Assembly: GCA_905250115.1 (NCBI GenBank) | Contig: CAJNOI010000007.1 | Location: forward strand, 301,049-365,048 | Direction: 5' to 3' | Length of the DNA: 64,000 nucleotides | DNA from: Adineta steineri | Taxonomy: Eukaryota; Rotifera; Eurotatoria; Adinetida; Adinetidae | In this document: positions 45,110 through 56,537 of the stretch, one piece after another | Numbering within the stretch: the first letter of the stretch is position 1 | Layout: every line of letters begins with the position of its first letter | Notes under the pieces: generated by a model | The model's database searches: none | Seen by the model: only the letters and a program-made list of their open reading frames with translations | Told to the model about the DNA's origin: nothing | Program-made: the position numbers and the translations under genes

Positions 45110-45621
45110 GAGGATTTTGTATTATCAATGGATTGGTTGTATGTAAGATTTGTTAGATGTATGTATATAGTATTACAGAAACTAAAGAATGACTGAATAG
45201 TAGAAAATATTTCCTAAGGAATTCTTTTTCTCGCTCTCTCTCTCTCTTGTCTTTTTCTCATCATCAGTAGGAGAACATCGTAGGGAAAAATAAATAGGAA
45301 TAAGGATATTGATTATCATCCTCGCATCAATATAATATCTTCTTTCTTGTGATTACGTGAAAGGAATTTACTAGTAAATGATCTATGTACAATTAAAGTA
45401 GATAGATGAACAAGCCAATTAAATAATAGATATAACTCTTGTGCATTGAACAAGAAAGACACATAGTATCAAATTGTTTGATTACAAGAATAGATATGCT
45501 TGAAAAATTGATAGTAGAGGAGAAGAAGAAAAAACTAATTACAGGACATTATCTTATCCTTGCATTTGAGGTCATATTTATGTTATATATCAAAAGTATT
45601 GTATACTGAACAACTAATGAT
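45110..45621. other. Intergenic region with SPARC promoter
   Basis: About 510 bases between the SPARC start and the Na+/K+-ATPase beta stop. A CTCTCTCT tract lies at 45233-45248. No coding signal. Confidence 0.5.
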
Positions 45622-46920
45622 CTACAAGTTTTTATTAAGATATAATTGAAAACGTACACTACCACGTTGGGCAATTTTATCATAAAATATATTTGCACCG
45701 AATATACGACATTCAATAGAAATTAAAACATGAGCTGTTATATTTAGAAATTGTACCCATACATATGGTGCTTGATAGATATCATTTCGATTTACTTTAC
45801 CACTAGAAAAAAAAATTTCTAATAAAACTCTAAATTATAAACAATAGAATATTTACTTATAAGGAAAATGTTTGACATCAATTGAACCACATACATCACT
45901 CAAACCTGATTCACTATAGTAGAGAATATTACCAAGCATATCGTCATCGAATGGATTCTGTTTTAAATACTTATGTATATATAGATTTATTTGGAAATTT
46001 CGAACAAACCTCGCCTCTACATTGAACTGGAATATTCGATATATTCGTACATGCTTCTTCATTTTTATCATCTAAATCTGTTCGACCAATCTCTGGTATA
46101 AAACCGACAATCTGAGAATTTTTATTTTACATATGATTTGTATTGAAAAGAAAAAACAAACAAACTTTGTTTATTTTTATTAAAAAACATGGTTTACCAT
46201 CCCTAAAACCATATTGATTATTTGAATTACAATCACCTACGTTATTAATAATGAAATTATTCGAATTCGATGTATTATAATCTAATATTATATACAAGAA
46301 AAAACAAATTGTCTATATTTATAATTAATCGCTTACAAATATTTAGAAAATCATCAAGATTTTTCGTATAAATTTCAATATCATCATCATCTTTATTAGT
46401 AATCGATCTCTTTCCATGTCTTTTACTAGTATATGATAAACTTATAAATGTCTGTGCATCATTTGGATCAAATCTAGGTTGAGGACGAAAACCTAGTCCT
46501 GAAAAAACAAACATGTAGAATTCTTATTCGATCTTCTAACAACGAATCAACCTGGTGAAAGTCGATGAGCACGAGATGTTAAACAACTATATTTTCCTAT
46601 ATATCTCGGTTGATTCAATGGTAATGACGACATATAAATAGATAAATATAAACAAAAGAAACCAGCAAGTGTAATATAAAAGAAAAAATAGAAAGCAGCT
46701 AATTTGCCTATGATAAAAATTTGAAAGAAGTAATAAAATTGAAAAAAAAAGAAAACTTTTTCATACTCCATCGTTTTCCATGACGTCCAAATATTTCATG
46801 ATGTTCTGGGTTATAAATAAATTTACTCAATGTACGAATAGATTTATCTATATTTAACCAAAAATCTTGACACCATTCACCAATCGAACGGCCATGTTTA
46901 GACTTTGTTTCTGAATGCAT
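45622..46920 (-). CDS. ATP1B: Na+/K+-ATPase beta subunit
   Basis: Seven exons, 46767-46920, 46552-46707, 46337-46498, 46166-46281, 46010-46111, 45857-45957 and 45622-45802, give 323 residues, the family's usual size. The plan is type II: a cytosolic N terminus of about 51 residues, one membrane helix at about 52-77 (KLAAFYFFFYITLAGFFCLY), and a glycosylated ectodomain. Family marks include SPGLGFRPQP, the block KPCFLIKINKIVGFIPEIG, PVQCRGE, FPYNGK, and the C-terminal YVWVQFLNITAHVLISIECR followed by GSVRFQL. Ectodomain cysteines sit where the three conserved disulfides would be. The subunit carries the alpha subunit to the plasma membrane and tunes its K+ binding. Nothing looks broken. Two introns use GTTTG donors. 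Which vertebrate isoform it corresponds to cannot be said. Confidence 0.92.
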
Positions 46921-48157
46921 TGAATCGATTTAATTAGATTTCAGTTGAATGATTAAATAAATCATGTCTAGTCTTAGAATATATCGACATTTCTAAACTG
47001 TTCAAGATTTTGACCATTGTCATAGAGTCAAAATTATTATACAGACTCTCTGAGCAACAATCAAAACGTAGAGACAGTTTGATGAACAAACTAAAATAAA
47101 AGGAATGATCATCATTTGTATTTATATATATATATCATCCTGGATGCAATTAAAGCAAAAAAAAACTCATTGTTATATTTGTTCGCTGATGGTAACAACT
47201 GCTGCACGGACTTTAACACTCAATTGATGACGAAGAAAATGAGTATGTGATATTTTTTTTGTTGAAGAAAGAGGAGGAGCACAATCATCGTTGACGGTGA
47301 TGGGTGGTCACAGATGGAATTATTCTATTGATACAAGCAAAAAAAAAAGAAGAAAAAGAAAGACAAAGTATATATGCACGGCTGATGCAAAGAATGATGA
47401 TAATGATTATTGAAACTCATTTGATTATGCATACTTTTCAATTGTATCTTAACTATCATCGACCTAGAATATACAAATGCAATATGAAAAACGAAAAACG
47501 TTTATCGATAAACAATCATAGAAAATGTATTTTAAGTTTAACAGATTTATTTATTACTACTTTGAAGTTTAACTCGTAATTAGATGATTATTTTTTCTTT
47601 GACATTGTTTATGTCGTCGCTTAATTTATTGGCCTATAAATGCATGAAGGGTAATTGACTTATCTGGCAATGGTATGTCTATCCAGCTGGTAAAATAATA
47701 AAAAAAAAAAAACGAGGAGGAAAATGTAATTTCTTGATATTTACTGAAGCACAGATTGTAATATATACTAATATTCACGAATAAAAACTAAATTCTTCAT
47801 TAGTCAAATCTGACATTGAAGGAAACAAAGATATTAGACATAATTATATTGTTGATTTGACCTTGTTACAATACACAATAGACAATTTTTATCTTCTATG
47901 TTCATTAGTTGTATGTTTTTTATAAGAAGTTGACAAGGCTGATGTACATCTGAGGAAATAATTCTATCATTTATCATCGGCTGATCTATACAAGTTGAAC
48001 AAAACTATATATGTATATGTTGTTGTTTGGATAGAGTAAGATGAGAAAATATTCTAGATGTTGCTTTCAAGTTGAAGATATGATTATGATTTTTAATAAT
48101 CAATTTTACTTATTCAAAACAATAACATTAAAAACAAAACAAAAAAAAAGATTTTTG
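46921..48157. other. Intergenic region
   Basis: About 1.2 kb between the Na+/K+-ATPase beta start and the SRFBP1 stop. It holds the beta-subunit promoter and the SRFBP1 3' UTR. A short TA tract lies near 47124-47133. The open frame at 47304-47579 is low-complexity and lacks splice or start context; I do not accept it. Confidence 0.5.
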
Positions 48158-49958
48158 TTAAGTGTATTCATCATCACTATTGTTGAAAACGATCTTTGTT
48201 GCTTGTGATTTTTGTATACGATATTGTGATTTGGCATTTTTACTTGCTTCCCATGATGGATGAAGAGAAGTATTATCAGATTTTTGATTATTTGTTGAAT
48301 CTATTTAAGACAAAAAAGAACAAAATGAAAATAAATATTTCAATAATTTATATACCGTTTGATTTTCTATTATTTGGCATTGATGAATTATTTGATGGAC
48401 GTGAACGAACTGGAGGTGTTAAATGTGTCCATTTTTTTCTTGCAAGATCTCCACCACCATCTCGTCGATTTGATGATGATGAAAGTGCATCGATAAAATA
48501 TGATTGTTCGATAAAACGTTTATCATCAACATTATTATCATTTTCATTTCGACTTGTTCTTTTCTGATAAGTTATTTGATGTTGACTGTTTATAAAAAAT
48601 GGATCATTAATAACTACAGATGTTTCTGATGCTAATGCTGTAAGAGATTTTTGTTCTGTATCCATTTTTTCAGGTACATCAACTACTTTTTCTTCTTTTT
48701 CTTCTTCTTCGCCTTCATCTTCACGGATAGGTTTTCCAAATGGTTTAGCTGTTTTATTGGCTAAATCAAGTACACAAACAACAGCTTGTTTTGAACGTGC
48801 TACACGAGGTTTTTTAATTTTTTCAGTTTTTTTCTTTTTAATTTTCAATGGTTTCGGTAAGTTTTGTTCAATAGTGTCTAATTCTTTTTGTTGGTCAACA
48901 AGAGCTTGTTCAATTTTTTCAAAATCTTGAGATTTTTCTTTCCATGCTATACGTTTTTCATGCCGTGATTGATACATAATAAATAATGGTTGCCATGATT
49001 TTGCATAATCTTCATGATTTTTTAAAGATACAACATCGGATTGAAGTGATTTTTCTGTTGCTAAACGGATTAATGCAAGTTGGCTAATATCATCACTACC
49101 TGGCTAAAAAATATAATAGAAATTTCTAATTAAATTAAATATAGATGATATTCATATGTATTTGTCCTTCTGATATTTGATATCATACATATATATGTAT
49201 TTAGATTCGACCTTCAATTATGTAGTATTATTTTGAAAGAATTTTAAATTTCATTTAACTGTATATTTTATCATACATAAACATATCATTACATTTTACC
49301 ATAGTTATATAAGAAGTATGCTAAGTAACTATTCAAAGTATTTATATTCAATTGTCAAGGATACAAGGTCTTCATTTTTGTAAATATATCGTTAACTAGA
49401 CATGTACCGAGTTTTCAATATTCATTTGGTCTGGAATGTATACATAATAGTATGTAAAATTTAAACTACTGTAAAACTAAATGTTCATACGGCATTCAAA
49501 ATTTGAAGTTCTCATTCTATAATATTTATTTTCGATTCTATTTAATCATTTTCTTCTACTTTCATTCTGAAAACGCTGGATGATTATATTTTGCTTACTT
49601 TGCATTTTTGCAGAACTTCAGCAATAGTTCCTTCATTTTGCATTGCAAATAATACCACATCTTTATTTGGTAGTTTCTAAATGATTTGAATGAAAATTTA
49701 TTTTATCAAAAAAAAATTTTGTTACTCGAATTTGATGAATTTCGTCGATTATTCTTTTAACTTTTTTTATCGTACGTTCATCATCTGGAGTTCTAATTAG
49801 GAAAAAAATTTAGTATTTGTTTTCAAAAAAATTAGTTTATCATACTTTTTTCGTTCATGTTCAATTTGACGAGTTAATTTTCGAATAATTCGAACTTTAC
49901 TTCGTTTAACTGCTTTTTCTAATTCTATAACTTTATTATTAAATGAACTTAAACTCAT
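48158..49958 (-). CDS. SRFBP1: SRFBP1/BUD22-like ribosome biogenesis protein
   Basis: Five exons, 49846-49958, 49726-49792, 49599-49676, 48356-49103 and 48158-48300, give 382 residues. The N terminus (LNN-type start, then KVIELEKAVKRSKVRIIRKL and KRIIDEIHQIR) matches the BUD22/SRFBP1 head in which charged helices link VxxxRKL motifs. A lysine-rich basic patch (KPLKIKKKKTEKIKKPRVAR) and an acidic stretch (EDEGEEEEKEEK) follow. The C terminus has the family's tail motif HPSWEASKNAK at about 349-359. Yeast Bud22 acts in 18S rRNA maturation in the nucleolus; vertebrate SRFBP1 also binds serum response factor. An acceptor, TTGTTTTAG, ends directly at the ATG, and the UTP11 stop is 73 nt upstream, so the mRNA is probably freed by trans-splicing from a joint transcript. 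The third intron is 495 nt. Confidence 0.85.
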
Positions 49959-50031
49959 CTAAAACAAAACAATCAAATGATTTTTTTTGTTTATTTTAAC
50001 GAAACAAAACGAATAAACAAAAAACGAAATT
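49959..50031 (-). promoter_or_regulatory. UTP11-SRFBP1 intercistronic region, candidate trans-splice site
   Basis: Only 73 nt part the UTP11 stop from the SRFBP1 start on the same strand. Reading on the minus strand it contains an AATAAA (complement at 49990-49995) about 37 nt after the stop, then an A-rich stretch, then TTGATTGTTTTGTTTTAG ending exactly at the ATG. This is the layout of a trans-spliced operon junction: poly(A) signal of the first cistron and outron acceptor of the second. It leaves little room for an independent promoter. Confidence 0.65.
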
Positions 50032-51115
50032 TTATTTCTTTCTTGGAACAACTTTTGTTTTTTTCTTCTCATTAGCTTTTTCATTTTCATCATCCGACCA
50101 AAAATCATCATCTTTTTTATCATTTTGTTTCGGATTCTAGAAATTAAAACGACAATTATTTTTATTAAAATAAATCAATTTTACTTTAAGTAACAGCTTA
50201 TCTTCCATAGCTAATTCAACTTGTTGTAATTTCTTTTCACGATCAATTCGTTTTTGTAATTCAGTATATTTTTTCTTTCGTTGTTTTTGAAATTTCTAAA
50301 AAAACAAAAATTTTTATTTGTAAGAAAAATAATTTAATAAAATACATTGATTTGTTCGTCATCACAATTTAATTTCATTGATTTTAACTGTTCAATTGTT
50401 AAACGATTTGATCGACGATTAATTAATGACGGATGTGTTCGCATTTGTTTGACTGGATCAAATTTTTCAACTAAATTTTATTAGATTTAGACTATAGTTT
50501 ACGAGTAAAAATGAATATTAACCTTGTTTTTGTGAATCAACAAAAAAAATATGTGAAGTTGATGGACGAAATTCTGTATCGATTAAATGTGATGATGATT
50601 GTAATTTATCGATTTTTTTTCTTTCCATTTGATGTTTATATTTTATATATTTTAAATCTTGTGTTTGCATTAATTTCAATTGATCATCACTATATTCTTT
50701 ATATTTCTTCTTTAAACTATGAACACCACCCTATATACAGAAAAACTCCTTATAAATGTTTGATTTCAGTAACGCAAAGACTATATACTTTTAATTTCGT
50801 ATTGACCATATTGAAATAATATTCTTCTGGATTTTTATCCAACGCTTTTTTCTTAAGTTCGCGTATAACATTTCCTTTTGTTTGATAATCACTAAATAGA
50901 AATAAATTTTCAATAAATAAAATACGATTTTTTTGATAATTACATTGCGCGTTCTTTATAATCCTTCTTCTTTTCAAGTAAACCTAAATGTTGACGTGAT
51001 GCAAGCTAAAAGTAAAATTTTAAATATTTTATCTATTAGATAAATCTAAACTTACTTGAGATCGTTCTCGATGTTGAACTTGACCAACTTTGCTGGACTT
51101 TTTCCATGATGACAT
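50032..51115 (-). CDS. UTP11: UTP11, small-subunit processome protein
   Basis: Seven exons, 51056-51115, 50944-51005, 50789-50891, 50523-50730, 50346-50470, 50185-50295 and 50032-50136, give 257 residues, matching the family's usual length of about 250. The N terminus is nearly invariant: MSSWKKSSKVGQVQHRERSQ then ASRQHLGLLEKKKDYKERA. Further family blocks are KKALDKNPEEYYFNMVNTKL, QLKLMQTQDLKYI and HIFFVDSQKQ. The C terminus ends in a lysine-rich tail (KKKTKVVPRKK). UTP11 is part of the U3 snoRNP-containing processome that makes 18S rRNA in the nucleolus. It is the first of two same-strand ribosome-biogenesis genes 73 nt apart. The upstream gap on its 5' side is long (2.6 kb), so any shared promoter must lie there. 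Confidence 0.93.
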
Positions 51116-53762
51116 GATAATAATTAGTTTTAAAAATGGAGGAGAAATAATATATATATATTCCTTTTGATTTTTCTATTTTCAAGATTATATTCAATTG
51201 ATCAATTCTCATAGACCAATTGAAGATGTATGCAGCTAGAGGTCGTTATATATAACTGAAAATAAGGAATACTTGATTGATTTATTTTCTCTACATATTT
51301 CCGAAGTTTCAATGGAGTCCAATAAACTATGGGAAAACATGGATAGCAGTGTCGATGCACATGGAATCACATAGTGAGCAAAACTTCCTAGATTACATAA
51401 ATAAAAACACATTTTATTACATCAAAATTATCTTAAAAATAACAACATATTAACTAAAACAAGGTACAGTCTTTCTAAAAACTCGTATGTGTATTGTATT
51501 ATTATCAGAGAATTTGTTGATTATTCAGATTTAGTATTATAAGTCTTACATTTTGATACAGTATGATAAGAACATAACTAATAATAGAAAAGTATATATT
51601 TCAAATATTCATTTTCTATTTGTAGCTATCTCAGACAATCTAAAAAAATCAGATGTTTATTAATAGCTTAAGAGACCTTTTCTGTTGCCTTGAAAATTTT
51701 ACTGTTTAACTCTTTCCGACCGACTATTCAAAACATGTTGTCATTTGCCAACATCCCGTCGAAAAAGGTTAAATTTCATATTCCCATCCTCATAGTATAT
51801 GTTAAGTACTTATTTCTAATTCTCGTTTTACATAATAAATATTACTTGACACATGATTTTGGCATTTTAAGCAAAACTGCATCAATGGACATATTTTTAT
51901 TAGTAGGTAACATACATATTGTTATTGAAGAGAGTTAATTGTTTTTTCTTGAGTATAAACATCTTCATTTTTCCTGAAGATAGAAGCACTATCATTCAGC
52001 TACACTATATACTCGAAAAAACGGATTTATTTTTCAAGAGCTATGAATATGTGAATGTAGGAATTATTAAACTATATCATCATATTCTTCACTTTTCAAT
52101 GCAGTTCATAATGTTAGTACAGGATTGAATAGTATAGAAATTCTTATATAAATCGAAGTATGTATGCTCGAGTCTTCTCTCTAGAAAATATTTCAAGATG
52201 AATGTATTCTTTCGGGTTATTAAGTTTAACTGACTTAAGAATAAAAAGCTATTCCATAGAAATACTTTAACGAGTATGAAATTAAAGCAGAGATTTTTGT
52301 ACATGTCACTATTTAATATCGTTTCTGTAACAGATATTTTATTCGATTCGATAAGACGCTTTCAGAATATTTTTATTGATTAATATATTTTTAACATAGA
52401 CAGGTCATGTATCAACAGATGATCGATTGTAGTTAAGTATGTATCCTAGTAATTAATGGTTGGATAAAATGTACCAATAAGCGACGCGTCTTATAAGAAT
52501 TCTCTTTCGATACTTTAATTGTAGAACTATGTATATCTGTAAACGATTACATATAGCATTTACTAACACAGTTACCAACAATATACATGTATGAAATAAA
52601 CATAATAATAGTGTATTATGTAAACACCTATTCTTTTTAAGTATCTACCACTAATTCATCACATATTCATTTCAAATAATAAAGAATCTATATCATTGTT
52701 TATTATATACACATGTCCCTAACCTAAATACAAGATTCAGCTAAAAGAATAGACTGTTTTGTAAGATACTTGTCATTTTTTATCTATAGGATAGCAGTAA
52801 ACTAGTTCACCATAATTTAGTTTGATTTGTGTCCATAACAACTTCCACGTTTCCTTTGTTAATCCAGTGGAAATTCTTTTTAAGCGGTCGTACATTTACC
52901 ATACATATCTTTTCTATGATACGGAAAGTTTTGAACTCTCAAAAAGACGCAGTTAGTATATATGTACTTTGAAAGTATTCATAAATTATTTAAAATATAT
53001 TCTTCGCGTGTTTTGTATGTTTAACTTGCGAATAAATATGACGCTCATACTACTTGATAATTAATTTCAATACTATAACTTTAGTTTTTGTATAAAAATG
53101 TTGATAGTTTTAAAGAATTATTAGTGATGTGTTATTTCATTTAATCTTCTCCTTTATAAAACATATTGAATAGTTTCTGTTGAATATTTATTTTTTCTTT
53201 ATAGATTTATTCTATTGACTTAATCTCCTATGTCAGTATGCAACGTAATGCATAGATTGATGAGAAAAGAACGAATGTAGGATTACAAATTTATATCTCT
53301 TTTTTTATTTCGATTCTTTGCTCATGTATAACTACGAAAGGTAATATCTTTCTTTGAGTAAAGTAGCACAAAAAACAATTTGATAAAAATTTCATAGAGC
53401 TCTAAATTAAATTTTCTGATTATAAACCTATTTAATTCTATTTCTGAATCTAAAACGTACGTGAAATATCAGAATAACTAGTGTCCTCTACAATACATTA
53501 GTTTTTGTTCATATTTTATAAGAATTGGTAAGAGTTAGATACTATATCTTACATTTCTAGAATCAGAGAAATAAGTTTGATTTTCGCTGCAAGCTTCATC
53601 GGACACAATATTTAAATTTTCATACATTTTTATCACTAAAGTATGTACTATTTGTTTCTTATCTTATCTATAGTTTGTAAAGTAAATTTAAACAACATCA
53701 CATTGAATATAACTCATATTTGAAATTATGATAAAACAACTGTAATTTAATACATTATTTCA
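51116..53762. other. Long intergenic region between divergent genes
   Basis: About 2.6 kb between the start of UTP11 (-) and the start of a glycosyltransferase-like gene (+). AT-rich with no open frame of protein-like composition; the frames near 51690-52304 are not supported. No repeat with clear units was seen. Confidence 0.45.
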
Positions 53763-54843
53763 ATGTCAATTCAATCATTTACTCGTCGACGTTATTCTGC
53801 TATTGTTTTCACTGTTTTTTCATTCTTATTTCTTTTATATTTTTTTATTGATTTAAATGAACCAAAAGGTAAGAGTGATACTGATCGAATAAGAAATTTA
53901 TTATCAACTGCTGAAAGCAAATCATTTTGTTCGGAACGATCAGTTCGACGAGGATTTAATCAACATGTTTTAAGTGTATCTGCTTATGAATCAAATGATC
54001 GTATTGAATTAAAAACAAATCTTACATGGAATTATATTAAAGAATTTGTTTCTGAAGCAAAAAGATTTTATCCAACATGGGTTGTACGTGTTTATTATTA
54101 TAATTTAAAAGATAAAACACAAAATGATATTGAAACATTAGAAAAATTATATGATAATCTTGATTTTTGTAATACAGAAAATTTGCCTGTATTAGGTAAT
54201 TTAAAAAATAAACTACCTGGTAAAGTGCAACGCTTTCTACCTGCTGGTAAGTAAAAAGTTCAAATAGATCTAATTGACATAATAATATGTAATTTTAGTT
54301 GATCCACTTGTTGGTGTAGCGATGGTTCGTGATCTTGATTCGGAAATATTTGAACGTGAAGTTCAAGCTGTTAATGAATGGTTATCAAAAACAACATACG
54401 CATTTCATATACTGCGTGACCATTATATGCATGGTATTCCAATGCTTGGTGGAATGTGGGGTATTGCATCAAATCGTTTATCAATCAATGATCGGTTAAC
54501 AATTGCCAATGCTCTTTTACCGTCAGATAATGAAAATGATATACAACGATTTTTAAAAACTTATTCAGGTTCAGGTGATCAATTATTTCTAGAACATCAT
54601 ATATGGCCACTTGCTCGTCAAAATTCTATTGCTCATGATTCATTTTCTTGTTTATGGTCATATTATGTTTATCGAACAGATACTCGTCCTTTTCCAAGTA
54701 AACGTGAACATCCAACATGTTTTGTTGGTTGTCCAAAACCATGTTGTACTACTGAAATGAAAAGCATGATCGATCTATCTCGATACAAAAAATGTCCATC
54801 TATGTGTCGTCCAAAAGAACATCAAGATTGGCTATTTTGTTAA
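53763..54843 (+). CDS. Glycosyltransferase-like type II membrane protein, copy 1
   Basis: Two exons, 53763-54246 and 54299-54843, with a 52-nt intron, give 342 residues. A basic start and one helix at about 14-30 (IVFTVFSFLFLLYFFIDL) anchor it as a type II protein, probably in the Golgi. The catalytic-like part holds RFYPTWVVRVYYYNL, LPGKVQRFLPAG, then MVRDLDSEIFEREVQAVNEW, where the acidic DLD could be the metal-binding DxD of GT-A transferases, then LRDHYMHGIPMLGGMWGIAS. The C terminus is rich in cysteine: CFVGCPKPCC, CPSMCRPKEHQDWLFC. The sugar and acceptor are unknown. It shares the whole plan with the gene at 55491-56537, which faces it tail to tail and has no intron at this place. Confidence 0.65.
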
Positions 54844-55490
54844 TTACTTCAAAATTACAAAAATAACAAATAGACAAAACATGTATATCAAAAGACTACA
54901 ATCGAATGATTTTTATTGAAACAGAAGAACTGATATTTGCTTTTGAAGATTAAATACACTGAATAAATATTAGAATTAATTAAAAAAGTTTGCAATGACA
55001 ATATATATTATTTCTTTATTCAAACAATGATCATCATACAACTCACAAAATTATTTATACTCTCAAAATTGTAATGCTGACTTCACCAAATTACTGAAGA
55101 TTTAATATATTTTATTATCATCAGACTTCCTATAATAGACTATTGATATTATTTTTTTTTATTAAATTAAGCCTTATTGGATTTGTAATGATTTATGTAT
55201 CAATTATTAGAACTCTACAGAATATAAACTGATAATCAATATTCTTCGTCAATATTACAATTTTTTTGTAATTCTATTTAAATGATATGTCATTAGATGT
55301 GCAGAGTATGAGTATATGTAAGAGAAAGGAATAAGTAATACAAATATTCGTATCCATTCTCACATACTTAAGTAGGAGTGAGTTTTTTGTCAACTGCTGG
55401 AGTAAGCATTTCAAAACTCACTTTTTAAGAGACTCAACATTAGAAGCTTCTTTTACATTTCATTACAATAAACAGAAAATAGAACAAATA
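54844..55490. other. Intergenic region between convergent paralogues
   Basis: About 650 AT-rich bases separating the two glycosyltransferase-like genes tail to tail. Probable poly(A) signals occur on both strands (AATAAA near 54962). No further feature. Confidence 0.5.
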
Positions 55491-56537
55491 TTAACAGTAA
55501 ATCCAGTCAAGATGATCTTTAGGCCTACATTTTTCTGGACATGGATCTTTAAAAACAATATTTGACGAATTTTGACAACAAGGTCTAACACAACCTACAT
55601 GACACTCTCTTGACGGTCTTTGCGTTGGAAAAGGACGCTGTTGTCCATGAGGAAACATATGACATGTATATGAATCAAATACTAACGATTGATCTCTAAC
55701 TTTTGGCCATACTAAATCACATAATAATTTTTGATCCTTGATTAAACCATATTGTTGAACTTGATTTTTATCGAGTAAAATACTAAATAAACGAAGAAAT
55801 AATAAACGATCTCTATATAATGCACTTGTCCATAAACCACCGAGTATTGGAATATTATGAAATGGATGATCACGTAATGATAAGAATAAATAAGATGAAT
55901 CAATAAATTGTTCAACTACAACTTGTTCACGTTGTGTTAATGGTGAATCAAGATCACGTGATGATATGAAATCAACCATAGGATCAAGTGCCGGTAAAAA
56001 TCTCCATAATTTTCCTGGTAAATAGTCTGCCACGTTACCTATTATTGACAATTCATCGACATTACATATGTCAATATTTGTTGCCTGACGTGTTAAGTTT
56101 TGTAAATGCAGTCGATTTATTGAAAATTTATCTGCATATAAACGTATTGTCCACGATGGAAATAATAATTTAGCTTCATCGATCAATGGTAAAATCAATT
56201 GAGAAAATTTTTCATCAACAAACATTTGATTCTCTTTTGGACCAAATATAGATAATGCAATAATACGTTGTTTATTACCACGACGATCAGCTTCTTTACT
56301 ACACAAAGTTCTATTACTATTATAAATAATATAAAGTAATTTTGAACATATATCTGTATCTTCAATAATTCCTGATTGTTTTGGTGTATAAGAGATTAAA
56401 TAGAATATCAGAATTGTCAATAGAATAAGTATTAATAATAATATAGATCGTTTATTATCAAAACAATTGAAATATTTTGATATATTCCAACAGAATGAAT
56501 GATGAGAATGAAGTTTCGATGAGCGAGAGTAAACCAT
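55491..56537 (-). CDS. Glycosyltransferase-like type II membrane protein, copy 2
   Basis: A single exon for 348 residues. The cytosolic head is 30 residues, then a membrane helix at about 31-50 (SILLLILILLTILIFYLISY). Matching blocks with copy 1 are LFPSWTIRLYADKF, LPGKLWRFLPALDPM, the acidic SRDLDSPLTQREQVVVEQFI, LRDHPFHNIPILGGLWTSAL and the cysteine tail CHVGCVRPCC, then CPEKCRPKDHLDWIYC. Ten or so cysteines in the lumenal part match between copies, so disulfides are probably conserved. Similarity outside these blocks is low, so the duplication is old. The uninterrupted frame at the place of copy 1's intron means that intron was gained there or lost here. Function is inferred only from the motif layout. 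Confidence 0.65.
   Translation of the reverse strand: MVYSRSSKLHSHHSFCWNISKYFNCFDNKRSILLLILILLTILIFYLISYTPKQSGIIEDTDICSKLLYIIYNSNRTLCSKEADRRGNKQRIIALSIFGPKENQMFVDEKFSQLILPLIDEAKLLFPSWTIRLYADKFSINRLHLQNLTRQATNIDICNVDELSIIGNVADYLPGKLWRFLPALDPMVDFISSRDLDSPLTQREQVVVEQFIDSSYLFLSLRDHPFHNIPILGGLWTSALYRDRLLFLRLFSILLDKNQVQQYGLIKDQKLLCDLVWPKVRDQSLVFDSYTCHMFPHGQQRPFPTQRPSRECHVGCVRPCCQNSSNIVFKDPCPEKCRPKDHLDWIYC

Noticed and set aside
48196-48567. A plus-strand frame inside SRFBP1.
   Set aside because: Antisense shadow of the large fourth exon.
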